Program-made: the position numbers and the translations under genes | Shown: positions 55,478 through 64,000 of the stretch, piece by piece | Layout: each line of letters begins with the position of its first letter | How positions within the stretch are numbered: position 1 is the first letter of the stretch | NCBI RefSeq assembly: GCF_003335085.1 | Contig: NZ_QPEJ01000016.1 | Span: forward strand, 372,001-436,000 | DNA length: 64,000 nucleotides | Reading direction: 5' to 3' | DNA from: Polaribacter sp. WD7 | GTDB taxonomy: Bacteria; Bacteroidota; Bacteroidia; Flavobacteriales; Flavobacteriaceae | The notes under the pieces: generated by a model | Told to the model about the DNA's origin: nothing | Databases searched by the model: none | The model's input: only the letters and a program-made list of their open reading frames with translations

Positions 55478-55485
55478 TATTTTTG
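55478..55485 (+). promoter_or_regulatory. -7 promoter box of the TPR-like gene
   Basis: TATTTTTG matches TAnnTTTG, 56 bases before the start codon at 55542. Confidence 0.45.
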
Positions 55486-55541
55486 CCCTTTCATATTTAA
55501 ATAACATCTCGACTATTTTCGGGTAGACAAATAAAAAATAA

Positions 55542-56057
55542 ATGTTTCATAAAAATATAAAATTAGTATTAGCTGCTTTAATTACAGTTTGGTCTGTGTA
55601 CCAATTTAGCCAAGGAAATATTATGAATGGAATTTCCATTCTATTATTAGCAGGAATTTTTGTCTTGTTTTATTTTAAAAACGAATTTATTTTATTGGCT
55701 TTTTTACAGTTGAGAAAGCAAAATTTTGACAGTACAAAAGAGTGGCTGAGTTATATAAAAAACCCTGAAGCTGCTTTAACCACAAAACAACAAGGCTACT
55801 ACAATTATTTACATGGTATTATGTTAAGTCAAACTAACATTACACAGTCAGAAAAGTTTTTGCGTAAAGCTGTACGTTTAGGTTTGGCTATGGATCATGA
55901 TTTGGCTATGGCTAAATTACAATTGGCAGGTATAGCAATGACCAAAAGACGTAAACGTGAAGCTACTACTTTAATGGCTGAAGCTAAAAAGCTTGACAAG
56001 CATGGTATGCTAAAAGAACAAATGCAAATGATGAAACAGCAGATGAAAAAAATATAA
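55542..56057 (+). CDS. membrane-anchored TPR-like protein, function unknown
   Basis: 171 residues. Two adjacent membrane helices (~7-22 and ~28-46) are followed by a soluble helical part with a TPR-like pair (YYNYLHGIMLSQTNITQSEK, AVRLGLAMDHDLAMAKLQLA) and a Met/Lys/Gln-rich tail (MLKEQMQMMKQQMKKI). No specific family recognised. It is a single unit between its own promoter box and the terminator at 56081. Confidence 0.75.
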   Translation: MFHKNIKLVLAALITVWSVYQFSQGNIMNGISILLLAGIFVLFYFKNEFILLAFLQLRKQNFDSTKEWLSYIKNPEAALTTKQQGYYNYLHGIMLSQTNITQSEKFLRKAVRLGLAMDHDLAMAKLQLAGIAMTKRRKREATTLMAEAKKLDKHGMLKEQMQMMKQQMKKI

Positions 56058-56074
56058 TTTTATCTTTTCTATAA

Positions 56075-56103
56075 AAAAAATCCGCTAGTAGCGGATTTTT
56101 TTA
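56075..56103. terminator. bidirectional terminator
   Basis: TCCGCT (56081-56086) pairs with AGCGGA (56090-56095) around AGT, and the flanking A-run and T-run extend the stem. It lies between the converging TPR-like and LysM genes. Confidence 0.88.
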
Positions 56104-56112
56104 TAAGATGAT

Positions 56113-57723
56113 TTATTTGAGTCTTTTAAGACTTAAATCTTTATTATACTTTACAATAAAAAGCCCTTTGTTTTCTGTTGTTCCAAGTAATTTATTATTA
56201 TAATCAAATTTAGATTCGACTCTAAAAGATGCCCCATCTTTAAACGTAGATTTTAATTTTTTACCAGAAGCTAATCTTATTAAAATATCATAAGTAATAT
56301 CAAAACCTTTTGTAGCATAAAAAGATGGTAAAGCATTATTGTTTTTAATGTATTGTGCATTGAATGTTTTTGTCATTGGCGAGTTTTCATCAACGTATTC
56401 ATCACTTACATAAGTAAAGTTTACTCTAGCTAATTTTAAGTTATCTATTTTTTCAAATGCTTTTCCTTTATTATAGGTAAACACTCGCATTTGTAAGGAA
56501 TCTGCCAAACTATTTGCACTATTTATAGCGTCAGAGACAATTACTTTATCATCTGTAGCCAACAAAAGCCAATTTTTTGTATCAGGTTTTAAAACATTTG
56601 TAAATCGTTCTCTAGGAATGTATCCTTCTTTTGGTTTTACCACATGCACTTTAGCAATAGAATCGTGCGCTTCTAAAGTAGATGCAATCATCTTAGATGA
56701 TACATCTGAAGCGAATTTACCATCACCAACAACAATAATATTTTGGTTACTAATACTATCTTTTAAAAACGTTAAAAGTTCTTCTCTAAAAACTTCTTTT
56801 TCAGGAGACGTTTTGATCAATTTTGATGAGGTAAACTTAGATTGATTTTTAGAATATATTGGATATACAACTGGTGTTGATGTTTTGCCTGATAAAAACT
56901 GTGCTTCTTCATAATACAATGGTCCAATAATAACATCATTATCATCTAAATCTATATCTTTTAGTATCGTATTTAATTTAGTACTATTTCTACCTGTATC
57001 ATATACGTTAACAGTTACATTTACCCCTTGCTTTCTTAAAGAATCTACTGCAATTTCTGACCCTAAGTAAAAATCTGTAACAATGTTGGCTAACCTACTT
57101 CTTGTAAATAATTCTTCTGCTTGTAGACTATCATTTTCTTCTGTTACAAAAGGTAACAAGAGAGCAACTTTAATAGAAATACCTTCTTTTATTACATCTT
57201 CATAAATGGTAATATTTGATGCTACTTCATTTACTATTGGTCTTATTTTGATAATTTGTCCTGTTTTTAGTCCTTCAGATAATTCTGGATTTAAAGCTAA
57301 CAAATCAGTTTGTTTTACATTGTAGAAACGCGTTAAAGCATAAAAGGTATCTCCTTTTTTTACCTGGTAAATCACAAAATTTTTCTTGAGTTCTTCTAAA
57401 GCATCATCTTTTGCTGTTTCTTTTTCATTTATTGCTTTTTTGCTCTCAAGATGTTTCTTTTTATCTTTAACTATATTTTTATTAGGTTGTACTCTGGTAA
57501 CACTTTTTTTGTTTGGAATTACTATTACTGTGTTTGCTGATGGTTTTCTAGCCACATCAGGGTTTAACCTTAACAAATCTTTTGTTTTCATATCCAATTT
57601 ACTGGCTATAGAGCGCATTGTTTCTCCTTCTTTAACCTTATATTGAATGTATTTTTTTTGCTGTCCGCATGAAACAGAAAAGGTTAAAAAACAGCAAAGA
57701 ATAAAAAATTTGAGGTGCTTCAT
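56113..57723 (-). CDS. lipoprotein with two LysM domains and a periplasmic-binding-protein-like domain
   Basis: 536 residues from ATG at 57723, chosen because it puts the lipoprotein signal (KFFILCCFLTFSVSC, lipobox SVSC) at the start; a start 15 bases earlier would overlap guaA. LysM 1 (~25-75, YKVKEGETMRSIASKL) and LysM 2 (~115-165, YQVKKGDTFYALTRFY) bind peptidoglycan. Residues ~190-536 resemble type I periplasmic-binding proteins (ISIKVALLLPF, DDNDVIIGPLYYEEAQFL, NIIVVGDGKFASDV). It lies 5 bases after guaA in the same operon. A cell-wall anchored sensor or structural role is inferred. Confidence 0.88.
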   Translation of the reverse strand: MKHLKFFILCCFLTFSVSCGQQKKYIQYKVKEGETMRSIASKLDMKTKDLLRLNPDVARKPSANTVIVIPNKKSVTRVQPNKNIVKDKKKHLESKKAINEKETAKDDALEELKKNFVIYQVKKGDTFYALTRFYNVKQTDLLALNPELSEGLKTGQIIKIRPIVNEVASNITIYEDVIKEGISIKVALLLPFVTEENDSLQAEELFTRSRLANIVTDFYLGSEIAVDSLRKQGVNVTVNVYDTGRNSTKLNTILKDIDLDDNDVIIGPLYYEEAQFLSGKTSTPVVYPIYSKNQSKFTSSKLIKTSPEKEVFREELLTFLKDSISNQNIIVVGDGKFASDVSSKMIASTLEAHDSIAKVHVVKPKEGYIPRERFTNVLKPDTKNWLLLATDDKVIVSDAINSANSLADSLQMRVFTYNKGKAFEKIDNLKLARVNFTYVSDEYVDENSPMTKTFNAQYIKNNNALPSFYATKGFDITYDILIRLASGKKLKSTFKDGASFRVESKFDYNNKLLGTTENKGLFIVKYNKDLSLKRLK

Positions 57724-57728
57724 GTACG

Positions 57729-59264
57729 TTATTCCCATTCTATTGTTGCAGGTGGTTTTGAGCTAATATCATACACAACTCTATTTACACCTTTTACGTT
57801 ATTAATTATTTTATTAGATGTTTTCTGCAAAAATTCGTAGGGTAAATTTACCCAATCTGCGGTCATTCCATCTGTACTTTCTACAGCTCTTAAAGCTACT
57901 ACTTTTTCATAAGTTCTCTCATCTCCCATAACTCCTACAGAATTAACAGGAAGTAACATGGCCCCTGCTTGCCAAACGCTATTATATAAACCATCTTCTT
58001 TAAGTCCGTTTATAAAAATAGCATCTACCTCTTGTAAGATACGTACTTTTTCTGCGGTAATATCTCCCAAAATACGGATTCCTAACCCAGGACCAGGAAA
58101 AGGGTGACGCCCCAATAACTCTGGATCAATTCCCATAGAAGCTCCTACTCTTCTTACTTCATCTTTAAAAATCATACGTAATGGTTCTACAATTTTTAAT
58201 TTCATAAAATCAGGTAAACCTCCTACATTATGATGGCTTTTAATGGTTGCAGATGGCCCTCCGTTTACTGAAACAGATTCAATAACATCAGGATAAATTG
58301 TACCTTGTGCCAACCAAGTTACATCTTTAATTTGGTGTGCTTCATCATCAAAAACTTCAATAAATGCATTTCCTATAGCCTTTCTTTTTTGTTCAGGGTC
58401 TGTTACACCTTTTAAAGCTTTTAAGAAACGTTTGGAAGCATCTACTCCTTTAACGTTTAAACCCATACCTTCGTATTGTGCAAGCACATTTTTAAACTCA
58501 TCTTTTCGTAAAAGACCATTGTTTACAAAAATACAGTATAGGTTTTTTCCGATAGCCTTGTTTAGTAACACTGCGGCAACTGTAGAATCTACACCTCCAG
58601 AAAGCCCTAAAACTACCTTGTCGTTTCCTACTTTTTCTTTGATTGATGCTACTGTACTATCTACAAAAGAATCTGGGGTCCATGTTTGCGCAACCCCTGC
58701 AATTTTTACCAAAAAATTTTCTAGTAATTGTTTACCATCTTTAGAATGATATACTTCTGGATGAAATTGAATAGCAAAAGTTGTTTCTCCATCAATTGTA
58801 TAAGCAGCATTTTCTACGTCTTTAGTACTTGCTAGTAATTTTGCATTTGTTGGCAATTCTTTAATAGTGTCTGAATGACTCATCCAAACTTGACTACCTT
58901 CTGATATATTTTCAAAAAAAGTCTCATCACTTTTTATAAAAGATAAATTGGCTCTACCATACTCTCTAGTATTAGAAGGTGCTACTTTTCCTCCAGAAAA
59001 ATGTGCTAAGTACTGAGCACCGTAACAAACCGCTAACATTGGTTTTTTACCTCTAATTTCTGATAAATCTGGGTGTAAAACATTTTCTCCTCTTACAGAG
59101 TTTGGGCTACCGGATAGTATAACCGCTTTGAATTCTGATTGGTTTTTTGGTGGATGATTGTATGGGTGAATTTCACAATAAATGTTTAATTCTCTAACTC
59201 TTCTCGCAATTAGCTGCGTGTATTGCGAACCGAAATCTAAAATAAGTACCTTGTCTTGTTGCAT
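57729..59264 (-). CDS. guaA: GMP synthase (glutamine-hydrolysing)
   Basis: 511 residues from ATG 59264 (a TTG two codons earlier is less likely). It aminates XMP to GMP with glutamine and ATP. The N-terminal glutamine amidotransferase domain has the Cys nucleophile in [13 protein letters not shown] and His/Glu in [11 protein letters not shown]; the ATP pyrophosphatase loop is [14 protein letters not shown]; the C-terminal dimer domain has [16 protein letters not shown] and ends KPPATIEWE. It is followed 5 bases later by the LysM lipoprotein gene. Confidence 0.97.
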   Translation of the reverse strand: MQQDKVLILDFGSQYTQLIARRVRELNIYCEIHPYNHPPKNQSEFKAVILSGSPNSVRGENVLHPDLSEIRGKKPMLAVCYGAQYLAHFSGGKVAPSNTREYGRANLSFIKSDETFFENISEGSQVWMSHSDTIKELPTNAKLLASTKDVENAAYTIDGETTFAIQFHPEVYHSKDGKQLLENFLVKIAGVAQTWTPDSFVDSTVASIKEKVGNDKVVLGLSGGVDSTVAAVLLNKAIGKNLYCIFVNNGLLRKDEFKNVLAQYEGMGLNVKGVDASKRFLKALKGVTDPEQKRKAIGNAFIEVFDDEAHQIKDVTWLAQGTIYPDVIESVSVNGGPSATIKSHHNVGGLPDFMKLKIVEPLRMIFKDEVRRVGASMGIDPELLGRHPFPGPGLGIRILGDITAEKVRILQEVDAIFINGLKEDGLYNSVWQAGAMLLPVNSVGVMGDERTYEKVVALRAVESTDGMTADWVNLPYEFLQKTSNKIINNVKGVNRVVYDISSKPPATIEWE

Positions 59265-59333
59265 GCGCAAAAATAATATTTTGAATTAGATTTACGATAA
59301 GAATTTATAATTTTTACAACAAATGAGTATTCC

Positions 59334-60398
59334 TTAAAATTGATATACTATTGCATTGATATTCATCCCTGCACCTACAGAGGCTAAAAGCACAACATCT
59401 CCTTTATTAACTTCTTGGTTTTCTATTTGGCCTTTTAAAACCAAATCTAATAATGTAGGAACAGTTGCTACAGAACTATTGCCTAATTTATGAATACTCA
59501 TAGGCATTACATCTTTGGGTACTGGCTTTTTATACAACCTGTAAAAACGTTTTATGATGGCTTCATCCATTTTTTCATTGGCTTGATGGATAAATATTTT
59601 TTTTATATCTTCTATAGCTATACCGCTTTTATCTACAGCAGATTTCATAGCTTTAGGTACATTTGTTATGGCAAACTCGTAAATTTTTCTACCATACATT
59701 TTAATATAACGGGTATCTTTTGTTTTGGCTTGTTTATAAGACGGACCAAAAAATAAAAAATAAGCCTCTTCTTTTGCCCATGTTTGTGAGGCGTGTGCTA
59801 AAATTCCCGAATCAGATGCTGATGTTTTTTCTACGATACAAGCACCTGCTCCGTCACTATAAATCATAGAATCTCTATCATGTTTATCTACAACTCTAGA
59901 CAAGGTTTCTGCACCTATAACCAAACATTTTTTTGCAATACCCGCTTTAATAAATGCCTGCGCTTGTATGACTCCTTCTACCCAACCTGGACAGCCAAAT
60001 AAAATATCATAAGCTACACAATTGGGATTTTCTATTTGCAAGCGATATTTAACTCTAGTTGCTAAACTTGGTAACATATCGCCTTGAACGGTACCTTCTT
60101 TAACATCACCAAAATTATGCGCTAAAATGATATAATCTAGTTCTTCTGGGTTTATGCCTGCATCTGCTATTGCTTTTTCGGCTGCAAAAAATGCTAAATC
60201 TGAGGTTGTATATTCTGGCTTTGCATAGCGTCTTTCATCTATACCCGTAATGGCTTTAAATTTTTCTATAATAACTTTATTTTCTGAAGAAAAAGAACTC
60301 CCATCATTATTCAAAAAATCTTCATTTAAAAAATCTTTATTTTCTTTTTTTATTGATGGAATAAAAGTACCTGTTCCTGTTATTTTAGAATTTACCAT
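59334..60398 (-). CDS. 3-oxoacyl-ACP synthase III (FabH-like) family protein
   Basis: 354 residues with the thiolase-fold triad: Cys in YDILFGCPGWVEGVIQA, His in IFIHQANEKMDEAI, Asn in HKLGNSSVATVP. The family condenses an acyl-CoA starter with malonyl-ACP or another acyl-CoA. The N-terminal insertion (residues ~15-40) and the FGCPGW rather than AACSG active-site context set it apart from housekeeping FabH, so the substrate may be a longer or unusual acyl chain. A MarR-type palindrome (60450-60463) lies 52 bases before the start, identical in core to those before marR-fadNAE. Confidence 0.88.
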   Translation of the reverse strand: MVNSKITGTGTFIPSIKKENKDFLNEDFLNNDGSSFSSENKVIIEKFKAITGIDERRYAKPEYTTSDLAFFAAEKAIADAGINPEELDYIILAHNFGDVKEGTVQGDMLPSLATRVKYRLQIENPNCVAYDILFGCPGWVEGVIQAQAFIKAGIAKKCLVIGAETLSRVVDKHDRDSMIYSDGAGACIVEKTSASDSGILAHASQTWAKEEAYFLFFGPSYKQAKTKDTRYIKMYGRKIYEFAITNVPKAMKSAVDKSGIAIEDIKKIFIHQANEKMDEAIIKRFYRLYKKPVPKDVMPMSIHKLGNSSVATVPTLLDLVLKGQIENQEVNKGDVVLLASVGAGMNINAIVYQF

Positions 60399-60449
60399 AA
60401 ACGTTTAATTTGACAGAGCAATATATGAAAAGAAATTACATTGCATTTA

Positions 60450-60463
60450 TTATGCACGCATAA
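60450..60463 (-). promoter_or_regulatory. MarR-type operator before the KAS III-like gene
   Basis: TTATGC-AC-GCATAA has perfect 6-base half-sites. Its core TATGC-N2-GCATA equals the two palindromes at 16959-16970 and 16988-16999 before marR-fadNAE. It ends 52 bases before the start codon at 60398, about 25 bases upstream of a weak -7-like TATATTGC (minus strand, 60418-60425), a repressing or activating position. No second copy is seen within this 120-base gap. Confidence 0.7.
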
Positions 60464-60518
60464 CAATGGGAAACTCAAAACGATTTCTAAAGAATATTAC
60501 CTATAAAAAGTTAGACGT

Positions 60519-60902
60519 TTAATTTTCATAAACATTCATCTTAAGTTGCATTACTGTTGCTATAGACGTTGCCCTATTTTTCATTAAGTTACATTTTTGT
60601 CCTTCAAAATAGTTATCAATCGTTGCAAATAAATACGATATCCAAATCGTAAAATGTTGTTTTTTAAACCTTGTAAAAGCATTTTGGTCTAGATGTTTTT
60701 TCATAACATTATTTGAATACACTGCTGTATCTAATAAAATATCTGACCAGAAATTTGTAATAACTTCTATATGGCTTTGTAAATGATTATCTGCAACAAT
60801 ATTTTTAAAAAAAGGAAACATTTTTGGATCACCTAACAACTCATTGTAAAATTTTGTGATAATGAATTTGATGTCTTCTCTAGATGAAATATCTACTCTC
60901 AT
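60519..60902 (-). CDS. group III truncated haemoglobin-like protein
   Basis: 127 residues with a 2/2 globin pattern: DIKFIITKFYNELLGDPKMFPFF, VITNFWSDILLDTAVYSNN and KKHLDQNAFTRFKKQHFTIWISYLF. The likely proximal His is in KKQHFTIW and the FWSDIL segment is typical of group III. Members bind oxygen or NO, or have peroxidase activity; the function here is open. Its start overlaps the cdd stop by 4 bases (ATGA), so it is translated with cdd. Confidence 0.85.
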   Translation of the reverse strand: MRVDISSREDIKFIITKFYNELLGDPKMFPFFKNIVADNHLQSHIEVITNFWSDILLDTAVYSNNVMKKHLDQNAFTRFKKQHFTIWISYLFATIDNYFEGQKCNLMKNRATSIATVMQLKMNVYEN

Positions 60903-61381
60903 AAATATGAACTATCAAACGAAAAAGGCAATAAAGAAAGTAACGACTCTGTTTTGACAATTTCCCCTACTTCTCCCATAAAAATAACCTGAAAAGGTGT
61001 TTTTTGATTGATTTCATATTCAGATAGTGTTTGTCTACATGCACCACAAGGTCCTATAGGTTTATCTACTTTTGAGAGTTCTGAACTGGCTGTAATTGCT
61101 AATTTTTTAATTTTTACCCCTGGGTAATGAGACCCTGCATTCCAAATAGCGACTCTTTCTGCACACATTCCTGATGGATAAGCTGCATTTTCTTGATTAT
61201 TTCCCAAAACAATCTCACCATTTTCTAACAATATTGCTGCACCAACATTAAACTTAGAATAGGGTGCATAGGCTTTTTTTCTTGCTTCTATTGCCTTGTT
61301 CATTAATAATAAATCTTCTTTTTGAAGTTCTGAAATATCATTAAAAATAGTGACCGATGTTGAAACCTGAATTTTGTGCAT
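60899..61381 (-). CDS. cdd: cytidine deaminase
   Basis: 160 residues. Zinc and catalytic Glu are in NAAYPSGMCAERVAIWNA (xAE with Cys), and the second zinc motif is PIGPCGACRQTLSEYE. YAPYSKFNVGAAIL is the nucleoside-binding start. It converts cytidine and deoxycytidine to uridine forms for salvage. Flavobacterial genomes commonly keep cdd next to porV. A terminator at 61395 lies between porV and cdd. Confidence 0.95.
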   Translation of the reverse strand: MHKIQVSTSVTIFNDISELQKEDLLLMNKAIEARKKAYAPYSKFNVGAAILLENGEIVLGNNQENAAYPSGMCAERVAIWNAGSHYPGVKIKKLAITASSELSKVDKPIGPCGACRQTLSEYEINQKTPFQVIFMGEVGEIVKTESLLSLLPFSFDSSYL

Positions 61382-61394
61382 ATTATTTTAGTCA

Positions 61395-61424
61395 AAAAAA
61401 GCAGCCTAATGAGACTGCCTTTGA
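61395..61424 (-). terminator. terminator between porV and cdd
   Basis: On the minus strand AAAGGCAG pairs with CTGCTTTT (one G-T pair) around a 10-base loop and runs into a T-tract. It follows the porV stop by about 20 bases and probably only reduces read-through into cdd. Confidence 0.55.
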
Positions 61425-61445
61425 GTTGTATACATTTAATGAGTT

Positions 61446-62564
61446 TTAATAATCGTCAAAAATTTCACCTAAATCAAATGATAAAGAAAAACGTAATGAG
61501 TTTTCTAAAGGGTTATTTACATCAGAAGAGTTGATTAAATACGATAAATCTATATTTAACGCATTGGTCTTAAAACCACCTCCTAAAGTAAAAAATTGTC
61601 TATTTCCTTTATTAGGGTTTTCATTAAAATATCCTGCTCTAATAGCAAATGCATTGTTGTATAAATACTCTGCACCCAAAGCATAGGTAAATTCTTGCAA
61701 CTCTTCACTAAACCCTCCTGGAGCATCTCCAAAAGAAGTAAAAATACCTTCTACCCAACCAATTTCTTGATCAGAACCATCAGGTTGTGGTGTAGGTACT
61801 AATAATTTTGTAAATTCTAATGTTGTAGAAATCGTGTTGTAATCGTCCAAAATAAAATCAAATCCTCCTCCTAATTTTAAATTCGTAGGAATAAAATCTT
61901 CTTGACCAGGAGTATACGATACTTTAGGTCCAATATTAGTAATATTAAAACCAATTCTATAACGTCCGTTAAAATTACCATAGTTTTCTTCAAAAGATTG
62001 GTAGTATCCAGAAACGTCTACAGCAAATGAATTTATTGGCTGTAACGTGTTACCTGCTGTACCGTTAAAAGACAAATTAGATCTTAAATATTTTAAACCA
62101 ACTCCCATAGAAAAGGTTTCACTCAATTTTAATGAATACACACCTGTTACAACAAATTCGTTAGGGTTTATTGAACCGTTTGGGTTTCCATTATTGTCCG
62201 TTAAATCTATTTGTCCTAAAGAGAAATATCTAAATTCTGCACCCCAGGCAGCATTTTCACTAAATCTTTTCATATAAGAAGCACTACCTATAAAAATATC
62301 ATCTGTTAAATTTCTTAACCAAGGAGAATACGTTATACCAGCTTTAACTTCTCTATCACTAAAAGCTATTTTAGATGGGTTGTGAAAAAGTGAAAACCCA
62401 TCTGCACTTGTAGCAACTCCAATATCTCCCATACCTCCAGATCTTGCATCAGGAGCAATTAATAAAAAAGGTGCTGCAGTTGTAATTCCTCCTCTTGTTT
62501 GTGCTTTTGTAACAGCGCTTATTGCTAAAACACAAACGATAAAACATACTATAATTTTCTTCAT
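61446..62564 (-). CDS. porV: type IX secretion outer-membrane protein PorV (LptO)
   Basis: 372 residues with a signal peptide (MKKIIVCFIVCVLAISAVTKAQ) and a FadL-like beta-barrel pattern. The mature start TAAPFLLIAPDARSGGMGDIGVATSADG is the conserved PorV opening, and it ends SLSFDLGEIFDDY. PorV receives type IX cargo and hands it to the PorU sortase. It follows porU by 39 bases in the same direction. The secreted protein at 14696 is a candidate cargo. Confidence 0.95.
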   Translation of the reverse strand: MKKIIVCFIVCVLAISAVTKAQTRGGITTAAPFLLIAPDARSGGMGDIGVATSADGFSLFHNPSKIAFSDREVKAGITYSPWLRNLTDDIFIGSASYMKRFSENAAWGAEFRYFSLGQIDLTDNNGNPNGSINPNEFVVTGVYSLKLSETFSMGVGLKYLRSNLSFNGTAGNTLQPINSFAVDVSGYYQSFEENYGNFNGRYRIGFNITNIGPKVSYTPGQEDFIPTNLKLGGGFDFILDDYNTISTTLEFTKLLVPTPQPDGSDQEIGWVEGIFTSFGDAPGGFSEELQEFTYALGAEYLYNNAFAIRAGYFNENPNKGNRQFFTLGGGFKTNALNIDLSYLINSSDVNNPLENSLRFSLSFDLGEIFDDY

Positions 62565-62603
62565 TTTTTATTTTCTATTCTTAATTTTACAAATATCTAA
62601 CTT

Positions 62604-64000
62604 TTATTGAAGTATTACTAATTTTTCATACTTCTCTGCAACCAAATTACTTGTTGTAGACTTTACTCTAAGTTTATATACATAAACTCCTTTACCTATT
62701 TTATTACCAAAATCATCTAAACCATTCCATGTAATATTTCTTGATAAATTACCTGTTGTTTGCACGGTTTGATTAATGGTTTTTATGAGTTTACCTGAAA
62801 CGGTAAACACTTGAACCTGTACCTCTAAAGCTTCATTTGGCTTATTGTGATTAAACCAAAATTCTGTATAATTTATAAATGGATTTGGATAATTTAAAAC
62901 ATTTTCTAAATTAAGTATCTCATCACTTACAACCACGAAGTTTAACGTGGCTTCAGACGAATTATTGTAAGTATCCCAAGCTTTAACACTTAAGGTATGA
63001 GGACCAACTTCTAAGTCTCTGAGCCTAAAGGTTACCTTACCCCTAGTAAAATCGTTGAGTTCTGTTTCGTAAAAATCATTTAAAACGATAGGATTAGATG
63101 TGTCTCCATCTAAAATACCTACAATATCATGATCTACTGCTGTAATAGAAGTATTAATACCACTTGGGTCTGCTAAAGATGCTATTAAATTGGGGGAAGT
63201 ATTTGTATTTCCTCCATCTGTAAATGATTCGTCATTCATAAATAATCTAATCTCAGGACCAACTGTATCATCAGGTGCATCTTCATTTATACCTCCAATA
63301 ACTACATCTAAATTAAACCCAGATTTGTCTATTTCTCCATTTTCTGCATAAAAACTCAGTTTACCTCTACCAAAAGCTATTTTAATATCTTTGGGTACTA
63401 TAAAGTCTACTTTAAACACACCATTTTCTACTGTAGATTTTCCTTTAAATAATTTACTATTCTGTGTATCAAAGTCTAAGTTTACTCCAGAACCATCGTT
63501 ATCTAAAGTTCTTTGTGCTATAGGCTTATCAAAAATTGTAGTTGACAACGTACCATTAAAATCGCTCATCAAATTGTTGGCTCTATCTTGCACCTCTCCT
63601 TCAAAAGTTACTCTAGAAAGTGCTTTTATAGTATCTAACGATTGTGTAATATCTCTATCATTCATTTTGGTAAGCCTAATATTAGGCTCAGGAATGGCAA
63701 GCTTCATCGCGGGATCTCCAAAATTGTAAATAAAAAACTTTTGATTTGTTCTAGCACTATTTTTTGCTTTTACCAAGGATTCTGCAATAGTTAAATCTTC
63801 ATCATTAAACTCTAATAAAATTCTAATTAAATCTTCATTAAAAGCTTGCCCAACGTTTATAAACACCTCTCTAGTAGTGGTTATCATATTAGCTGCACCA
63901 CCTTGCTCACTCCAAAAAGTCAACTCACCTGCAGTGATTCTGCTTGGGTTATCAAACCTAGAAAAATCGCAGGTAACCGTTATTAAAAGTGGTAGTGTAT
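62604..64000 (-). CDS. porU: type IX secretion sortase PorU, C-terminal part (start outside window)
   Basis: The frame stays open to the window edge, reading PLLITVTCDFSRFDNPSR at its upstream end, followed by ITAGELTFWSEQGGAANMIT, the C-terminal portion of the peptidase C25 (gingipain) domain. After it come Ig-like segments and a tail with NYPNPFINYTEFWFNHNKPN and ITWNGLDDFGNKIGKGVYVY, typical of PorU. PorU cleaves the sorting domain of type IX cargo and attaches it to A-LPS. About 465 residues are visible of an expected ~1,100-1,300. Confidence 0.93.
   Translation of the reverse strand, partial: TLPLLITVTCDFSRFDNPSRITAGELTFWSEQGGAANMITTTREVFINVGQAFNEDLIRILLEFNDEDLTIAESLVKAKNSARTNQKFFIYNFGDPAMKLAIPEPNIRLTKMNDRDITQSLDTIKALSRVTFEGEVQDRANNLMSDFNGTLSTTIFDKPIAQRTLDNDGSGVNLDFDTQNSKLFKGKSTVENGVFKVDFIVPKDIKIAFGRGKLSFYAENGEIDKSGFNLDVVIGGINEDAPDDTVGPEIRLFMNDESFTDGGNTNTSPNLIASLADPSGINTSITAVDHDIVGILDGDTSNPIVLNDFYETELNDFTRGKVTFRLRDLEVGPHTLSVKAWDTYNNSSEATLNFVVVSDEILNLENVLNYPNPFINYTEFWFNHNKPNEALEVQVQVFTVSGKLIKTINQTVQTTGNLSRNITWNGLDDFGNKIGKGVYVYKLRVKSTTSNLVAEKYEKLVILQ

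Noticed and set aside
57724-57738. Longer start for the LysM lipoprotein
   Set aside because: It overlaps guaA and would put five residues before the lipoprotein signal; ATG 57723 is standard.

Overview
The window is a low-GC, densely coded stretch of a chromosome from a marine-type flavobacterium (Bacteroidota, Flavobacteriaceae; Polaribacter or Tenacibaculum would fit, but I cannot fix the genus from sequence alone). The signs are type IX secretion genes (porV, porU), a secreted protein with a type IX sorting tail, Bacteroidota-style -7 promoter boxes (TAnnTTTG) with almost no Shine-Dalgarno sequences, a methylmalonyl-CoA mutase pair, and several small families I know only from flavobacteria. 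I see no prophage, transposase, integrase or CRISPR array.

Layout. 0-5.5 kb: end of a secreted protein gene, pdhA-pdhC (pyruvate dehydrogenase E1-alpha and E2), a GNAT acetyltransferase gene broken by a stop codon, a small basic protein, an SGNH hydrolase and a DUF985 cupin. 5.5-9.3 kb: an oxidative-stress block, peroxiredoxin-thioredoxin-small protein on the minus strand and divergent katG. 9.3-14.5 kb: a minus-strand operon of a NatA/NatB-like ABC exporter, an MscS channel, a predicted outer-membrane barrel and a sigma-54 activator without a DNA-binding domain. 14.7-16.8 kb: a three-repeat secreted protein. 17.0-22.9 kb: marR-fadN-fadA-fadE, a fatty-acid beta-oxidation operon behind a large inverted-repeat operator. 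23-27.3 kb: a lipoprotein-like protein, a J-domain/KTSC protein, trxB, tRNA-Pro(TGG) and a lipoprotein formylglycine-generating enzyme.

27.4-41.6 kb is the most distinctive part: a 14-kb photobiology island in two operons. Operon 1 holds a TetR-like regulator, an AarF/UbiB-like kinase, a flavin reductase-like protein, an SDR-DUF2867 protein, DUF2256, cryptochrome DASH, a PhrB/FeS-BCP-type photolyase lacking its Fe-S cysteines, and a photolyase homologue with a non-standard FAD motif. Operon 2 holds an unknown protein, a DUF2805 protein, folE, two tandem small paralogues, an SDR without its catalytic Tyr, glutathione peroxidase, a small Lacal_2735-like protein, TspO, an SRPBCC protein and a class I CPD photolyase. 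Both operons start behind the same promoter-operator arrangement (TTGTTTAACAT-N13-TTAAACATT-N3-TATnTTT), so they probably form one regulon.

41.8-47.2 kb: tRNA-Thr(TGT), tRNA-Pro(GGG), udk, a DivIC-like gene, mutA, a small membrane protein, scpA/mutB and a 58-residue membrane peptide. 47.6-52.1 kb: a GH3-family protein, a radical-SAM DNA-repair pair (TIGR03916/TIGR03915) and a HELGH metalloprotease. 52.2-56 kb: a fused CcsB-CcsA cytochrome c assembly protein and a membrane-anchored TPR-like protein. 56-64 kb, minus strand: LysM lipoprotein, guaA, a KAS III-like synthase, a truncated haemoglobin, cdd, porV and porU (cut by the window end).

Two regulatory observations tie distant genes together. 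First, the shared operator of the photobiology island. Second, the MarR palindrome (TATGC-N2-GCATA) that occurs twice before marR-fadNAE also occurs once before the KAS III-like gene 43 kb away, which suggests joint control of fatty-acid breakdown and an acyl-condensing enzyme.
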